Assembly (NCBI RefSeq): GCF_007997295.1
Contig: NZ_VORY01000004.1
Location: 62,001-126,000 of the forward strand
Length of the DNA: 64,000 nucleotides
Reading direction: 5' to 3'
Source: Gillisia hiemivivida
GTDB taxonomy: Bacteria > Bacteroidota > Bacteroidia > Flavobacteriales > Flavobacteriaceae
Part shown: positions 27,556-37,737 of the stretch, one piece after another
Layout of the letters: each line of letters starts with the position of its first letter
How positions within the stretch are numbered: the first letter of the stretch is position 1
The notes under the pieces: model-generated
What the model was told of the DNA's origin: nothing
The model's input: only the letters and a program-made list of their open reading frames with translations
Databases searched by the model: none
Made by a program: the position numbers and the translations under genes

Positions 27556-29062
27556 TGATATTAATTTTTCGTTGTGTTTGAACTCTTAGGGTTAAGATTC
27601 CCGCCAAGATCATTGAGAAACCTCCTATTAACAAAGCGTAGATAGGTTCGTTCCCAAAAAATTCTTTTACTAAAAATCCTAAAATTGTGGCTGCCACAAT
27701 TTGAGGTATCACTATAAAGAAGTTAAAAACTCCCATATAATATCCCATTTTATTAGAAGGTAAAGATCCAGACAACATAGCATAAGGTATAGATAGAATA
27801 CTCGCCCAAGCGATCCCTACTCCTACCATAGCTAACAATAATCCTATTTTATCTGAAAGAAAATAAATAGAAATAAGTCCTAAACCTCCCGCACAAAGTG
27901 CTAGCATATGGGTGAATTTATTGCTTGTTCTTCTTGCCAATACTGGTAATAGAAATGCTACAGCTGCAGCAACTCCATTATAAACAGTGAACATTACTGT
28001 TACCCAGTCTGCTGCATCGTTGTAAAGTTCTGAAGTAGTGTCTGAAGTATTAAATACATGTCCTGTCACGGCTTGAGTAGTATAGATCCACATAGAAAAT
28101 AATGCAAACCAAGAAAAAAATTGTACCCATGCCAACTGCTTCATAGCACGTGGCATATTAAGCATATCGGTAATAATTACAGTAAATCCATTTCGGACCT
28201 GTTTTTTGCGCAGCTGAGAAGCTATCATAAACAGAATTCCAGCTATTAATAACCCTATAAAAAGGATATATAGCTCTTTAGTTAAATCTTCAAAATAAAT
28301 AATGCCTGAGAATAAAGCTCCTATTACAGACATACCAAAACCTATCTTAAATTGGGATTTAATATTTTTCTGCTTGTCAACAATCTCATCATTTATAGTC
28401 GAAATTGCCTTATCGGCTTTATCGAAAGCAGCTAATTCCTCTGGTGAGTATTCCTTAGATTTAAATACCGTCCAGAGTACTGCGAGTAAAAATACCACGC
28501 CACCTACATAGAAAGACCATTTTACAGAATCAGGAATAATTCCTTCTGCTGCTGTATTGCTTACACCAAACCAGTTGGTAAACATATAGGGTAATAAAGA
28601 ACCTACTACGGCACCTATCCCAATAAAGAAACTTTGCATGGAAAACCCAAGGGTGCGCTGCCTTTCAGGAAGATTATCACCTACAAAAGCCCTAAATGGT
28701 TCCATAGAAATATTTATGGAAGCATCCATGATCCATAAAGTTCCTGCTGCAACCCAAAGCGTTGGGGAATTGGGCATAATAAATAAGGCTAAAGAAGAAA
28801 GAATTGCTCCAACTAAAAAATATGGGCGTCTCCTCCCTAGTTTTGTCCAAGTTCTATCGCTAAAATATCCAACTATTGGTTGTACTATTAGTCCGGTTAC
28901 CGGGGCAGCTATCCATAGAATGGGAATATCCTCTACTTGTGCTCCAAGAGTTTCAAAGATCCTCGAGGTATTAGCATTTTGTAAAGCAAATCCAAATTGA
29001 ATCCCTAGGAATCCAAAACTCATGTTCCAGATCTCCCAGAAACTAAGATTGCGTTTTTGCAT
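27542..29062 (-). CDS. MFS sugar transporter (maltose/SLC45-like)
   Basis: The 506-residue protein has about twelve transmembrane helices. An [17 protein letters not shown] segment between helices 2 and 3 is typical of the glycoside-pentoside-hexuronide/SLC45-like sugar transporters. A large soluble loop lies near residues 225-250. It probably moves maltose across the inner membrane for the GH65 phosphorylase. It is the first gene of the left arm and overlaps pgmB. The N-terminal [22 protein letters not shown] is the usual SLC45-like first helix. Confidence 0.92.
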   Translation of the reverse strand: MQKRNLSFWEIWNMSFGFLGIQFGFALQNANTSRIFETLGAQVEDIPILWIAAPVTGLIVQPIVGYFSDRTWTKLGRRRPYFLVGAILSSLALFIMPNSPTLWVAAGTLWIMDASINISMEPFRAFVGDNLPERQRTLGFSMQSFFIGIGAVVGSLLPYMFTNWFGVSNTAAEGIIPDSVKWSFYVGGVVFLLAVLWTVFKSKEYSPEELAAFDKADKAISTINDEIVDKQKNIKSQFKIGFGMSVIGALFSGIIYFEDLTKELYILFIGLLIAGILFMIASQLRKKQVRNGFTVIITDMLNMPRAMKQLAWVQFFSWFALFSMWIYTTQAVTGHVFNTSDTTSELYNDAADWVTVMFTVYNGVAAAVAFLLPVLARRTSNKFTHMLALCAGGLGLISIYFLSDKIGLLLAMVGVGIAWASILSIPYAMLSGSLPSNKMGYYMGVFNFFIVIPQIVAATILGFLVKEFFGNEPIYALLIGGFSMILAGILTLRVQTQRKINISEQN

Positions 29063-29196
29063 ATCGTAAGATTAAATTTCTACTACGACAAGCGCTATGA
29101 CTCGTCAAAACGTATTAACAGGAAGTGAAAATATCAGTTTTGACTAAAATTATAAGGTGGTAAAGATATATAAAATTTTAAATGTTCAAAGAGAAA

Positions 29197-30219
29197 TTAG
29201 CGTTTTGTAGAATTGCGCTCTACCAAACCAGTCTCAATTATGATCGTTTCAAAAGGCTCATCTTCAGAATCATCATTCTCCAATTTCTTTATAAGCAATC
29301 GGGCTGCCTGTGCACCCATTTCTTCTCCATGCTGATTAATAGTGGTTAAACTTGGAATAAATCTTTTGGAAAGCTCTCCATCTGTAAATGCAATTACCGA
29401 AACATCCTTTGGCACATCTAAGCCTTGTTCCTTAAAGGCTTTTATGGCATAAATCGCAAAATGCTCATTCACGGCAAAGACTGCATCCATTGATTTATCA
29501 CTTAAAAATCTGCTTATTTCTTCTTCACTTTGATCAAAGTCATCCACCTTTAAGATCAAAGATTCATTTAGCTCTAGATTGTTTTCAGATAATGCTTCTA
29601 AATACCCCTGAGTTCTAAGCTTTCCAACACTTACGTAATCTATGGTACTTATAAGTCCAATTTTTTTACAGCCTAAGTTTACCAAGTGTTGCACTGCTTT
29701 TTTAGCACCCAAGGTATCATCAATAATAACCTTATCACAGTTGATTTCTTCTATAACCCTATCAAACATTACCAAAGGCATCCCCTGTTCTATGACTTCA
29801 GTTAAATGATGATAATCCCCTTTTTGCTGAGTCTCCTTTGCTACTGAAAGAATGAATCCATCTGTACTCCCATTCGCCAAGATTTCCATATTTATCACTT
29901 CTTTATCGAAGGAATTATTGGAGGTGCAAATTATTACATGATAGCCCTTTTCATTGGCTACTTGCTCTATTCCGCTTATCACAGTAGTAAAATAATGATG
30001 TACGATTTCAGGAATAATTACTCCAATGGTTTTTGATTTCCTGTTCTTTAAGCTTAGTGCTATATTATTTGGCTTGTAATTATACAACTTAGCAAAGGCC
30101 TTTATTTTTTGACGGGTATCTTCACTAATTTCAGCACTATCACGCAAAGCTTTAGAAACGGTAGAAATTGAAACGTCCAACTCTTTGGCAATTAATTTAA
30201 GGGTTAATCTTTTTTTCAT
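29197..30219 (-). CDS. LacI-family transcriptional regulator of the alpha-glucan locus
   Basis: The 340-residue protein has an N-terminal helix-turn-helix (LKLIAKELDVSISTVSKALRDS, about 5-26), the hinge helix NNIALSLKNRKSKTIGVIIPE, and a periplasmic-binding-protein-like sugar domain to the end. It sits between the divergent arms and probably senses a maltooligosaccharide. The perfect palindrome at 30311-30328, of the LacI-operator type, is the likely binding site; both arms and its own gene may be controlled. Whether it represses or activates cannot be decided here. Confidence 0.92.
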   Translation of the reverse strand: MKKRLTLKLIAKELDVSISTVSKALRDSAEISEDTRQKIKAFAKLYNYKPNNIALSLKNRKSKTIGVIIPEIVHHYFTTVISGIEQVANEKGYHVIICTSNNSFDKEVINMEILANGSTDGFILSVAKETQQKGDYHHLTEVIEQGMPLVMFDRVIEEINCDKVIIDDTLGAKKAVQHLVNLGCKKIGLISTIDYVSVGKLRTQGYLEALSENNLELNESLILKVDDFDQSEEEISRFLSDKSMDAVFAVNEHFAIYAIKAFKEQGLDVPKDVSVIAFTDGELSKRFIPSLTTINQHGEEMGAQAARLLIKKLENDDSEDEPFETIIIETGLVERNSTKR

Positions 30220-30262
30220 AGGGTATTAATAGTAGGACGTGGTAGTTTCTTGTAATCTACAA

Positions 30263-30270
30263 CAAAATTA
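30263..30270 (-). promoter_or_regulatory. Candidate -7 element of the LacI-type regulator gene
   Basis: TAATTTTG on the minus strand fits TAnnTTTG, 44 nt upstream of the ATG. A TTTG sits about 27 nt further upstream, slightly too far for an ideal -33 box. Confidence 0.35.
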
Positions 30271-30310
30271 CAAAAAACCGCTTAATTCAATTAAATACAA
30301 AAGTTGTCAA

Positions 30311-30328
30311 CACGAAAACGTTTTCGTG
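30311..30328. promoter_or_regulatory. Perfect LacI-type operator palindrome
   Basis: CACGAAAACGTTTTCGTG is a perfect 18-bp palindrome with the central CG typical of LacI/CcpA-family operators. It lies 108 nt before the susC ATG and 92 nt before the regulator ATG, so one site could control both directions. Confidence 0.8.
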
Positions 30329-30435
30329 GTGGTCATCAAGCAAATACGCAAGAAATTAACATATCGTTTACATACATTTAACCCCAGGAAGTGATAATAT
30401 ACAGTTAAATTTTATTCAAATCAATCAAATTATTT

Positions 30436-33357
30436 ATGGAAAAATTACTTAAAAGTTCGTTGTTTTTGCTGTTAATGCTACCGATGAGCTTTTTTGCCCA
30501 ACAAAGCGTAAGCGGTACTGTCACTGAAAGTGCAACCGGATTACCAGTGCCCGGGGTGAATATAATCGTAAAGGGAACTAATAATGGAACAATTACCGAT
30601 TTTGATGGTAATTACACTTTAACTAGTGTTGAAAGCGAAAACGTTTTAGTATTCTCCTTTTTAGGATTTACTACTCAAGAAATCCCTTATCAGGGGCAAT
30701 CTTCGATTAATGTGCTTTTAGACGAAAGTCAGAATGCACTGGAAGAAATCGTACTTATAGGATATGGTTCTACTACAAAGCAAGATGCAACTGGAGCTGT
30801 AGAAAAAATAAATCGTGAACAATTCAACAAGGGAGCCGTTATCTCGCCAGAACAACTTATAGCAGGTAAATCCGCTGGGGTTAGAATTACACCAAGTAGT
30901 GAACCAGGTGGTGGTGGTGAAATAAGAATTCGTGGAGGTTCTTCCTTATCTGGAAACAACTCCCCATTAATTGTTGTTGATGGAATTCCATTGGACCAAG
31001 GAGGTGTGCAAGGTGTAAGAAATCAGTTAAATGTTATTAACCCAAATGAAATAGAAGATTTTGTAATACTTAAAGATGCCGCCGCAACTTCTATTTATGG
31101 TTCGAGAGCTTCCAACGGTGTTATTCTAATCACCACTAAAAAAGGAACTATAAATTCAGAGTTTACTGCTGAATATGATCTTAAATTTTCTGGAGGAGAA
31201 ATTACAGACAAAATTAATGTACTTAACGCTGCACAATTCAGAAATATTATTGAAAGCACTGCAGGGACAGACGTAAGCCTTTTAGGAACCTCTGATACAG
31301 ATTGGCAAGATCAAATATACAGAAGAGCTTATGGAGCAATACATAATATTACTGTAGGACAGGGATTTGATAATTTCACCTATCGCTTGAATTTTAACCA
31401 TACAGAACAACAAGGAGTTTTAAAAACAGATTTTTATGAGCGTAATGCCTTGAATTTAACTCTGACTCAAAACTTTTTAGATAACAATTTAAAAGTTACG
31501 TTGAACTCTAAAGGAATTTTAGACGACAACAGTTTTGCAGATCAAGGTGCAATTGGGAGAGCGGTAGCTTTTGACCCTACTCAATCTGTTTTTGATCCTA
31601 CAAGCCCTTTTGATGGTTATTTTGAATTTAGAGGAGGAGATACTACCGATGATGAATTTAGACAGGCTACAAGAAATCCATTAGCTTTATTAGAACAAAG
31701 GTCTAACGATGCTCAGAATAAAAGAAACATCTCAAATCTAAATATAGATTACAGGTTTTCTTTCTTACCTGAGTTAAGATTCAATTTGAATGCCGGATTT
31801 GATTACGCAGAACTAGAAGGTTATGAAACACGGCCTATAACTTCTGCAGAAAATAATCAGTCTGTGCGTTTCGATAATTTTTATGGAGGAATAAATAGAA
31901 ACACATTATTAGATTTTTATTTTAACTACAATAATAGCCTAGATGCCATCAACACAAAGCTAGATTTGACTGCAGGGCATTCTTATCAAGAATTCTATGT
32001 AAACAGTAGAACTAGAACTACTCAAAATAATGCACTCATTACCAATCCTACAAACATTAACCGTAACTCTTTAGAGTCTTATTTTGCGAGAGCTAGTTTT
32101 GATATTGCAAATAGATATTTGATATCTGCCAGTTACCGTAGAGATGGTTCTTCTAGATTTTCTGAAGATAATAGATGGAGTAGTTTCCCTTCTTTATCTG
32201 TTGGTTGGAAAATCATGAACGAATCTTTCATGGAAAACAGTAGCGTTTTTAGCAACTTAAAATTAAGAGCCGGATACGGTATTACCGGGAATCAAGAGAT
32301 TGGAACAAATTATGGGTATTTAGGAATTTATACTCCTAGTCAACGTGGTGCATTGGTTCAATATGGAAATACTTTTGTAAATACCCTAAGACCTGAGGAA
32401 TTTGACGAAGATCTTAAATGGGAAGAATTAAAAACTTATAACGTTGGATTGGATTTCGGATTCTTCGACAATAGGTTATCTGGTAGCGTAGATGCTTACT
32501 ACAGGGAAACTGAAGATCTTTTGGCAACAGTGCCAGTTCCTGCAGGAGCAAACCTTTCAGATCTTTTGACAACCAATGTTGGTGAAACTGTAAGTCGTGG
32601 TTTAGAAGTTGGACTAGATGCCGCAATAATTAGAACTGAAGATTTTAACTGGAATGTTAATTATAACATTTCTTTTCAAGATTTAGAAATTACAGCTTTA
32701 TCTTTAGGGAACGACCCTAATTTCTTTATTCCTCAAGGAGGCATTGCAGGTGGTACTGGAAATAATATCCAGATCTGGAAAGAAGGATTCGACCCAACTA
32801 CATTCTTTGTATACCGCCAGGTTTACAATGAACAAGGACAACCTATAGAAGGTGCATATGTAGATGTGAATGGAGATAACCAAATTACAGAAGCAGACCG
32901 TCAGGCGTATAAAAAAGCAACACCAGACTATTTTATGGGATTGACAAATACTATTAATTATAAGAATTTGGATTTCAGTTTTACTTTTAGGGGAAATTTT
33001 GGAAACTATGTATATAACAACACACAGTCCGGAATCGGATTTGTGGGTGCTGGAACGGTTACTCCACAAGCCTATTACTCTAATCTAAATGCAAATGTTT
33101 TAGAATCTAATTTTGAAGCTGCTCAACTATTTTCAGATTATTATGTGAGAAGTGCAGATTTTGTGAGACTAGACAACGTTTCTTTGGGTTATTTATTCCC
33201 TGGAGATGAAGTAGATGTAAGAGCAAGTATTACAGGTTCTAACTTATTTGTAATTACAGATTATGAAGGTTTGGATCCTGAAATTGGAAATGGGATAGAT
33301 AATAATTTTTATCCTAGAACAAGAAGTGTTGTGTTAGGACTTAATCTTTCTTTTTAG
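30436..33357 (+). CDS. SusC-family TonB-dependent receptor
   Basis: The 973-residue protein has a signal peptide (ending at FFAQQ, about residue 22). A carboxypeptidase-regulatory-like beta domain follows (about 25-100, VSGTVTESATGLPVPGVNIIVKG), then a plug domain with SSLSGNNSPLIVVDGIPLD and DAAATSIYGSRASNGVILITTKKG, then a 22-strand barrel ending in VVLGLNLSF. Together with the SusD homologue encoded 23 nt downstream it should import maltooligosaccharides across the outer membrane using TonB energy. An operator-like site lies inside its coding sequence at 30634-30651. Confidence 0.96.
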   Translation: MEKLLKSSLFLLLMLPMSFFAQQSVSGTVTESATGLPVPGVNIIVKGTNNGTITDFDGNYTLTSVESENVLVFSFLGFTTQEIPYQGQSSINVLLDESQNALEEIVLIGYGSTTKQDATGAVEKINREQFNKGAVISPEQLIAGKSAGVRITPSSEPGGGGEIRIRGGSSLSGNNSPLIVVDGIPLDQGGVQGVRNQLNVINPNEIEDFVILKDAAATSIYGSRASNGVILITTKKGTINSEFTAEYDLKFSGGEITDKINVLNAAQFRNIIESTAGTDVSLLGTSDTDWQDQIYRRAYGAIHNITVGQGFDNFTYRLNFNHTEQQGVLKTDFYERNALNLTLTQNFLDNNLKVTLNSKGILDDNSFADQGAIGRAVAFDPTQSVFDPTSPFDGYFEFRGGDTTDDEFRQATRNPLALLEQRSNDAQNKRNISNLNIDYRFSFLPELRFNLNAGFDYAELEGYETRPITSAENNQSVRFDNFYGGINRNTLLDFYFNYNNSLDAINTKLDLTAGHSYQEFYVNSRTRTTQNNALITNPTNINRNSLESYFARASFDIANRYLISASYRRDGSSRFSEDNRWSSFPSLSVGWKIMNESFMENSSVFSNLKLRAGYGITGNQEIGTNYGYLGIYTPSQRGALVQYGNTFVNTLRPEEFDEDLKWEELKTYNVGLDFGFFDNRLSGSVDAYYRETEDLLATVPVPAGANLSDLLTTNVGETVSRGLEVGLDAAIIRTEDFNWNVNYNISFQDLEITALSLGNDPNFFIPQGGIAGGTGNNIQIWKEGFDPTTFFVYRQVYNEQGQPIEGAYVDVNGDNQITEADRQAYKKATPDYFMGLTNTINYKNLDFSFTFRGNFGNYVYNNTQSGIGFVGAGTVTPQAYYSNLNANVLESNFEAAQLFSDYYVRSADFVRLDNVSLGYLFPGDEVDVRASITGSNLFVITDYEGLDPEIGNGIDNNFYPRTRSVVLGLNLSF
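30634..30651. promoter_or_regulatory. Operator-like site inside susC
   Basis: CGAAAACGTTTT core, 14 of 18 positions matching the palindrome at 30311-30328, about 200 nt into the susC reading frame and 323 bp centre-to-centre from the main operator. It could be a second binding site like lac O2, or chance. Tentative. Confidence 0.35.
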
Positions 33358-33380
33358 AAAATAAAAAAATAAATACTACT

Positions 33381-34982
33381 ATGTATAAAAAAATTAAACC
33401 AGTCTTATTTCTTTTTGTGAGTACAGTGTTACTGTGGTCATGCCAAGACGACTTAGAATTAAAGCCCGAAGATAATCGGGAAACTTCTGCAACGGTTTTT
33501 GATGATCCAGCTTCCTATAGAGAGTTTTCAGCAAAATTGTATGCTGGCCTTTCACTAAGTGGACAACAAGGACCTTCAGGAAATGCAGATCTTGCAGGAC
33601 TGGATGAAGGCTTCTCAAATTATATGAGACTTTTCTTCAAACTTCAAGAATTAACTACAGATGAAGCTGTAATTGGATGGAATGATGGTACAATTAAAGA
33701 TCTTCATTCTCAAACTTGGACTTCAGGAAATGAGTTTATTAGAACTATGTACAGCAGAATAATGTATCAAATAGCTCTAACAAATGAATTCTTACGCCAA
33801 ACTACCGATGCTAAATTAGATGGTCGTGGAGTGAACGGAGATTTAAAATCTGAAATTGCTGAATATCGCGCTGAAGCAAGGTTTTTAAGAGCCTTGAGTT
33901 ATTATCATGCGATGGATCTTTTTGGAAATCCTCCTTTCGTAACAGAGGAAGATCCAATTGGAGCTTTCTTACCACAGCAAATACAGCGAGCAGATCTATT
34001 TAGTTATATTGAAGGTGAGTTGTTAGCAATTGAGAGTACGATAGTACCAGCAAGACAAAATGAATATGGAAGGGCAGATCAAGCAGCAGTTTGGATGTTA
34101 CTTTCTAAACTATATTTGAATGCTGAGGTATATACAAGTCAAGATAGATACGCAGATGTAATTAATTACACAACTAAAGTAATTCAAGCCGGATATTCTA
34201 TTCCAGATGTACCTTACCAGTACTCATTTTTAGCGGATAATGATTCTAATGGTGCACAAGATGAGGTAATCTTCACTATACCTTTCGATGGATTAAACAC
34301 ACAAGCTTATGGAGGGATGACCTTTATCATCCATGCCTCTATTGGAGGTTCAATGGATCCTGATAATTTTGGAGTAAGTAGTGGTTGGGCCGGTTTAAGA
34401 ACCACTCCACAATTTGTAAATCTTTTCCCTGAAGGAGCAGAATCTTTAGATAGTAGAGCTATTTTTTATACAGAGGGTCAGAAAAAAGAAATAAATAATA
34501 TCTCTGTATTTACAGATGGGTATGCAGTAGCAAAATTTAAAAATGTTACAGTAAATGGAGAGCAAGGAAGCGATTCTACAGGAGAATTTCCAGATACAGA
34601 TTTCCCAATGTTCAGACTTGCAGATGCTTACCTGATGTATGCTGAAGCAGTACTAAAAGGTGGTGGAGGAAACGAAGGTCAGGCGGTTACTTATATTAAT
34701 GAACTTAGAAAAAGAGCTTATGGAGATGCTAGCGGAAACATTTCTGCTTCCGATCTTAAAGAAGAAGATTTTATATTAGATGAAAGAGGCAGAGAATTAT
34801 ATTGGGAAGCTCATAGAAGGACAGACCTTGTAAGATTCAACAAATTTACAGAGAATGGTGTTTGGGCCTTTAAAGGAGGAGTTCCACAAGGAACTACGAC
34901 AGCACCTTTCAGAAATATTATGCCTATCCCTGCTTCAGATCTAGGGGTAAACACCAATTTAACACAAAATCTAGGTTACTAA
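33381..34982 (+). CDS. SusD-family outer-membrane glycan-binding lipoprotein
   Basis: The 533-residue protein begins with a lipoprotein signal (MYKKIKPVLFLFVSTVLLWSCQDD, cysteine at 21). The helical TPR-rich SusD fold is shown by YRAEARFLRALSYYHAMDLFGNPPFV, AVWMLLSKLYLNAEVY, FRLADAYLMYAEAVLKGGG and the C-terminal ERGRELYWEAHRRTDLVRF. It caps the SusC barrel and binds starch fragments at the cell surface. Directly downstream of susC and in the same operon. Confidence 0.96.
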   Translation: MYKKIKPVLFLFVSTVLLWSCQDDLELKPEDNRETSATVFDDPASYREFSAKLYAGLSLSGQQGPSGNADLAGLDEGFSNYMRLFFKLQELTTDEAVIGWNDGTIKDLHSQTWTSGNEFIRTMYSRIMYQIALTNEFLRQTTDAKLDGRGVNGDLKSEIAEYRAEARFLRALSYYHAMDLFGNPPFVTEEDPIGAFLPQQIQRADLFSYIEGELLAIESTIVPARQNEYGRADQAAVWMLLSKLYLNAEVYTSQDRYADVINYTTKVIQAGYSIPDVPYQYSFLADNDSNGAQDEVIFTIPFDGLNTQAYGGMTFIIHASIGGSMDPDNFGVSSGWAGLRTTPQFVNLFPEGAESLDSRAIFYTEGQKKEINNISVFTDGYAVAKFKNVTVNGEQGSDSTGEFPDTDFPMFRLADAYLMYAEAVLKGGGGNEGQAVTYINELRKRAYGDASGNISASDLKEEDFILDERGRELYWEAHRRTDLVRFNKFTENGVWAFKGGVPQGTTTAPFRNIMPIPASDLGVNTNLTQNLGY

Positions 34983-34998
34983 TTTTAAAAAAATAAAA

Positions 34999-36150
34999 AT
35001 GAAAAAATTATTAATGTTATTATTTGCCGTTGTTGCTTTAGTTGGATTAAATTCCTGTTCAAGTGATGATGATGTAGTTTTTATTGCCCAACCAGACCCG
35101 GAAGGCATTAATTTCATGAATTCTTTTAATGATACTTATGTATTAACTCCTGCTACTTCTGGAAATGTAGCAGAAAGATTTGTGTGGAATACTGTGAACT
35201 TAGATGTTCCAACTAATATCACTTATGAACTTCAAGCATCAACTGACGGAGATTTCACGAGTTTTGATGTTATCGGGAGCACCGGTGAAAATAACTTAGC
35301 TGTTAAAGTAAGCCAATTGATCACGCTTGCAACAGATGCAGGTTTAGATGCTGATGCAGAAACGGATTCTCCTAACACAGGTCCAGTTTATTTTAGAATA
35401 AAAGCTTATGCAGGGAATGATGGAGGAAATGCTCTAAATACTACTTCAGAGATAAAATCTATTACAGTACTGATGCCTGAAGCTGCTGTAGAAGAAGAAG
35501 TAATACCTGCTTTCAAACAACTTTATTTAGTTGGAGATGCTACCGCAGCAGGATGGAATCCAGACAATAATAACACTCCATTGTTTAGAGATTCTGAAAA
35601 CCCAAATATCTTCTACTTTACAGGTATATTCAATGCCGGTTCATTCAAAATAGTTGGTGGACAAGCTTGGGCTCCAAGCTATGGTAAGGATGGTAATTCT
35701 TTACAATTTAGAGAAACTGAAGATGATCCAGATCCAGCGAATTTTGATGTTGCAACTGCAGGATACTATAGTCTAACTGTAAATATTGATGACTTAACTT
35801 ATACTTTTGAGCCTTACGATGCTAGTGGAGCAACTGCATACACAGTGATTGGTATAGTTGGTGACGGAACAACTGTTGGATGGCCTGGTGATGATAATCC
35901 TACACCAGATATTCAAATGACTCCATCTTCTATAAATCCTCATATCTGGAATGCACAAAACGTAGAGCTTAATGGAGCTAATGCTAAATTTAGAGCTAAC
36001 TTGGCGTGGGATGCCGCATGGGCTGGACCATTCCCGGCTGGGCAAGGCGTTTCTGATGGTGATATTCCAACCGTAGAGGGAACTTACAATGTTTGGTTTA
36101 ATGATATCACTAAGAGATATGTTTTTATACCTATAGTAGTGACTGAATAA
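34999..36150 (+). CDS. SusE/SusF-like starch-binding lipoprotein
   Basis: The 383-residue protein has a lipoprotein signal (MKKLLMLLFAVVALVGLNSCSSDDD, cysteine at 20). A SusE-type N-terminal domain (about 30-155) is followed by two carbohydrate-binding repeats of the SusE/SusF type: about 170-272 (KQLYLVGDATAAGWNPDNNNTPLF) and about 280-383 (YTVIGIVGDGTTVGWPGDDNPTP). Both repeats carry tryptophans suited to stacking on alpha-glucan. It should hold starch at the outer surface for the SusC/D pair. It begins 16 nt after susD. Confidence 0.92.
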   Translation: MKKLLMLLFAVVALVGLNSCSSDDDVVFIAQPDPEGINFMNSFNDTYVLTPATSGNVAERFVWNTVNLDVPTNITYELQASTDGDFTSFDVIGSTGENNLAVKVSQLITLATDAGLDADAETDSPNTGPVYFRIKAYAGNDGGNALNTTSEIKSITVLMPEAAVEEEVIPAFKQLYLVGDATAAGWNPDNNNTPLFRDSENPNIFYFTGIFNAGSFKIVGGQAWAPSYGKDGNSLQFRETEDDPDPANFDVATAGYYSLTVNIDDLTYTFEPYDASGATAYTVIGIVGDGTTVGWPGDDNPTPDIQMTPSSINPHIWNAQNVELNGANAKFRANLAWDAAWAGPFPAGQGVSDGDIPTVEGTYNVWFNDITKRYVFIPIVVTE

Positions 36151-36171
36151 TTTTCAGAATTCAATAATACT

Positions 36172-36257
36172 AAAGCTGTCTAAAGATTAAGGCTTAACCT
36201 ATTTCTAATTACTAGAAGTTAAGTTAAATCTTAATAATCCATAGACAGCTTTTTCAT
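36172..36257 (+). terminator. Long stem-loop between the SusE/F-like and GH13 genes (attenuator or terminator)
   Basis: An outer stem AGCTGTCTA/TAGACAGCT (36174-36182 with 36242-36250) encloses two inner stems, AAGATT/AATCTT and CTTAAC/GTTAAG. It ends in GCTTTTTCATTTT. It lies 22 nt after the binding-protein stop and 16 nt before the amylase ATG. It may reduce read-through into the amylase or protect the upstream mRNA end. Confidence 0.65.
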
Positions 36258-36272
36258 TTTAAAAATTAAAAG

Positions 36273-37715
36273 ATGATAAAAAAAATAATATTTGGTGCTG
36301 CAGTTTCTGTATTAATATTTGGGACTTCATGTTCTTCAGATAATGATCCTGTAAATCCTACAGACGATGTAATTGGTGTTGGAACACCAGAGCCTGCGAC
36401 GTCTAAGCCTTTGAATTTATCCAGCTACGATAATGGATCTGGTGTTATGATGCAGACTTTTTATTGGGATGTAGAGCCAAGAGGAGAATGGTGGAAAATA
36501 TTGAACGATAAAGTTGCTGGATGGGCAGATGCAGGAGTAGATAGAATATGGTTACCAGTGGTAAGCAAAGGACAATCTGGAGGGTATTCTATGGGGTACG
36601 ATCCTTCAGATTATTTCGATTTCGGGGAATATTTTCAGCATGGTACCACACCAACTAGATTTGGAACGCGTGTAGAATTGGAAACTTTAATTGCCAGTGC
36701 ACACAATGCTGATCTAGAAGTAATAGCAGATATCGTTTTAAATCATAACTCTGGGGGTGGAAATGAATTGAACCCTTTCAGAAACAAGGATACTTATACC
36801 CTATTTAACGAAACGAATGGAAATGCTTCAGGGATGTTTAATCGTGATTTTAACGATTATCACCCTAACGATATTCATGAACGGGATGCAGGAGATCTTT
36901 TCTTTTCTGAACAAGATGTGTGTCACGATCAGGAACACGTTCAACAGTGGTTTTGGAAAAAAGAAAATTCTGTTGCCAAGTATTACAAGAATGTAATGGG
37001 GTTTGACGGTTGGAGATTCGATTACGTCAAAGGTTTTGCTCCCTGGGTAATCAAAGAATGGATGGCCTCTGTTGGCGGTTTTGCCGTTGGAGAAAATTTC
37101 GATGGTAATTCAGCTGTACTAGAACAATGGGTTGAGGACACCGGTGTATCTGCATTCGATTTTGCCTGTTTTTATAAAATGGAAGAAGCATTCGATAGAA
37201 ACAATGATCTCACCTTATTAGGGCAAGATATGTTACGTAAAACCTATCCAGAGAAGGCTGTAACTTTTGTTGCCAATCATGATACAGAAAAAGATGATAA
37301 TGAAGATAACCGTATAGAAGAGAGTAATAAAATGAAAGCCTACGCCTATATTTTAACGCACGATGGCTATCCTACTATTTTCTATTCAGATTATGAAAAT
37401 GCTGATTTCCAAGAGGAGATCAAAAATATGATCTTATTGCATAATACTTTAGCAACTGGGGATGTAGAAGTGCTTTATAATGATAATGATGAATATATAA
37501 TGAAACGAGCTGGAAATACAAATAATCCGGGTTTGATCTTATATATAAATACAAGTGGAAATACAAAACGCAGAGAAATAGTAACTAATTGGACCTCCAA
37601 AAAGTTAATGGATTATGGAAATAATTCTTCCTATTCTCCTACTACTGGTGGAGATGGCACAGTGAGTTTAGAAGCTCCTGCTAATTCTTATAGCATCTAC
37701 TCCATTATGGAGTAA
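36273..37715 (+). CDS. Surface GH13 alpha-amylase lipoprotein (SusG counterpart)
   Basis: The 480-residue protein has a lipoprotein signal (MIKKIIFGAAVSVLIFGTSCSSDND, cysteine at 20). The barrel triad is D250 in GWRFDYVKG, E274 in AVGENFDGN and D337 in VANHDTEKDD; region I is VIADIVLNHNSGG. Its closest architecture is the plant/archaeal-like alpha-amylase subgroup with a short C-terminal beta sheet. Position after susCDE suggests it is the surface endo-amylase that starts starch breakdown. It is separated from the upstream gene by the stem-loop at 36172-36257. Confidence 0.93.
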   Translation: MIKKIIFGAAVSVLIFGTSCSSDNDPVNPTDDVIGVGTPEPATSKPLNLSSYDNGSGVMMQTFYWDVEPRGEWWKILNDKVAGWADAGVDRIWLPVVSKGQSGGYSMGYDPSDYFDFGEYFQHGTTPTRFGTRVELETLIASAHNADLEVIADIVLNHNSGGGNELNPFRNKDTYTLFNETNGNASGMFNRDFNDYHPNDIHERDAGDLFFSEQDVCHDQEHVQQWFWKKENSVAKYYKNVMGFDGWRFDYVKGFAPWVIKEWMASVGGFAVGENFDGNSAVLEQWVEDTGVSAFDFACFYKMEEAFDRNNDLTLLGQDMLRKTYPEKAVTFVANHDTEKDDNEDNRIEESNKMKAYAYILTHDGYPTIFYSDYENADFQEEIKNMILLHNTLATGDVEVLYNDNDEYIMKRAGNTNNPGLILYINTSGNTKRREIVTNWTSKKLMDYGNNSSYSPTTGGDGTVSLEAPANSYSIYSIME

Positions 37716-37737
37716 GTTGATAAATTATTTATAATGC

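Noticed and set aside
29103-29120. LacI-type operator before the MFS gene
   Set aside because: Only 10 of 18 positions match the palindrome; kept as a weak hint, not a feature.
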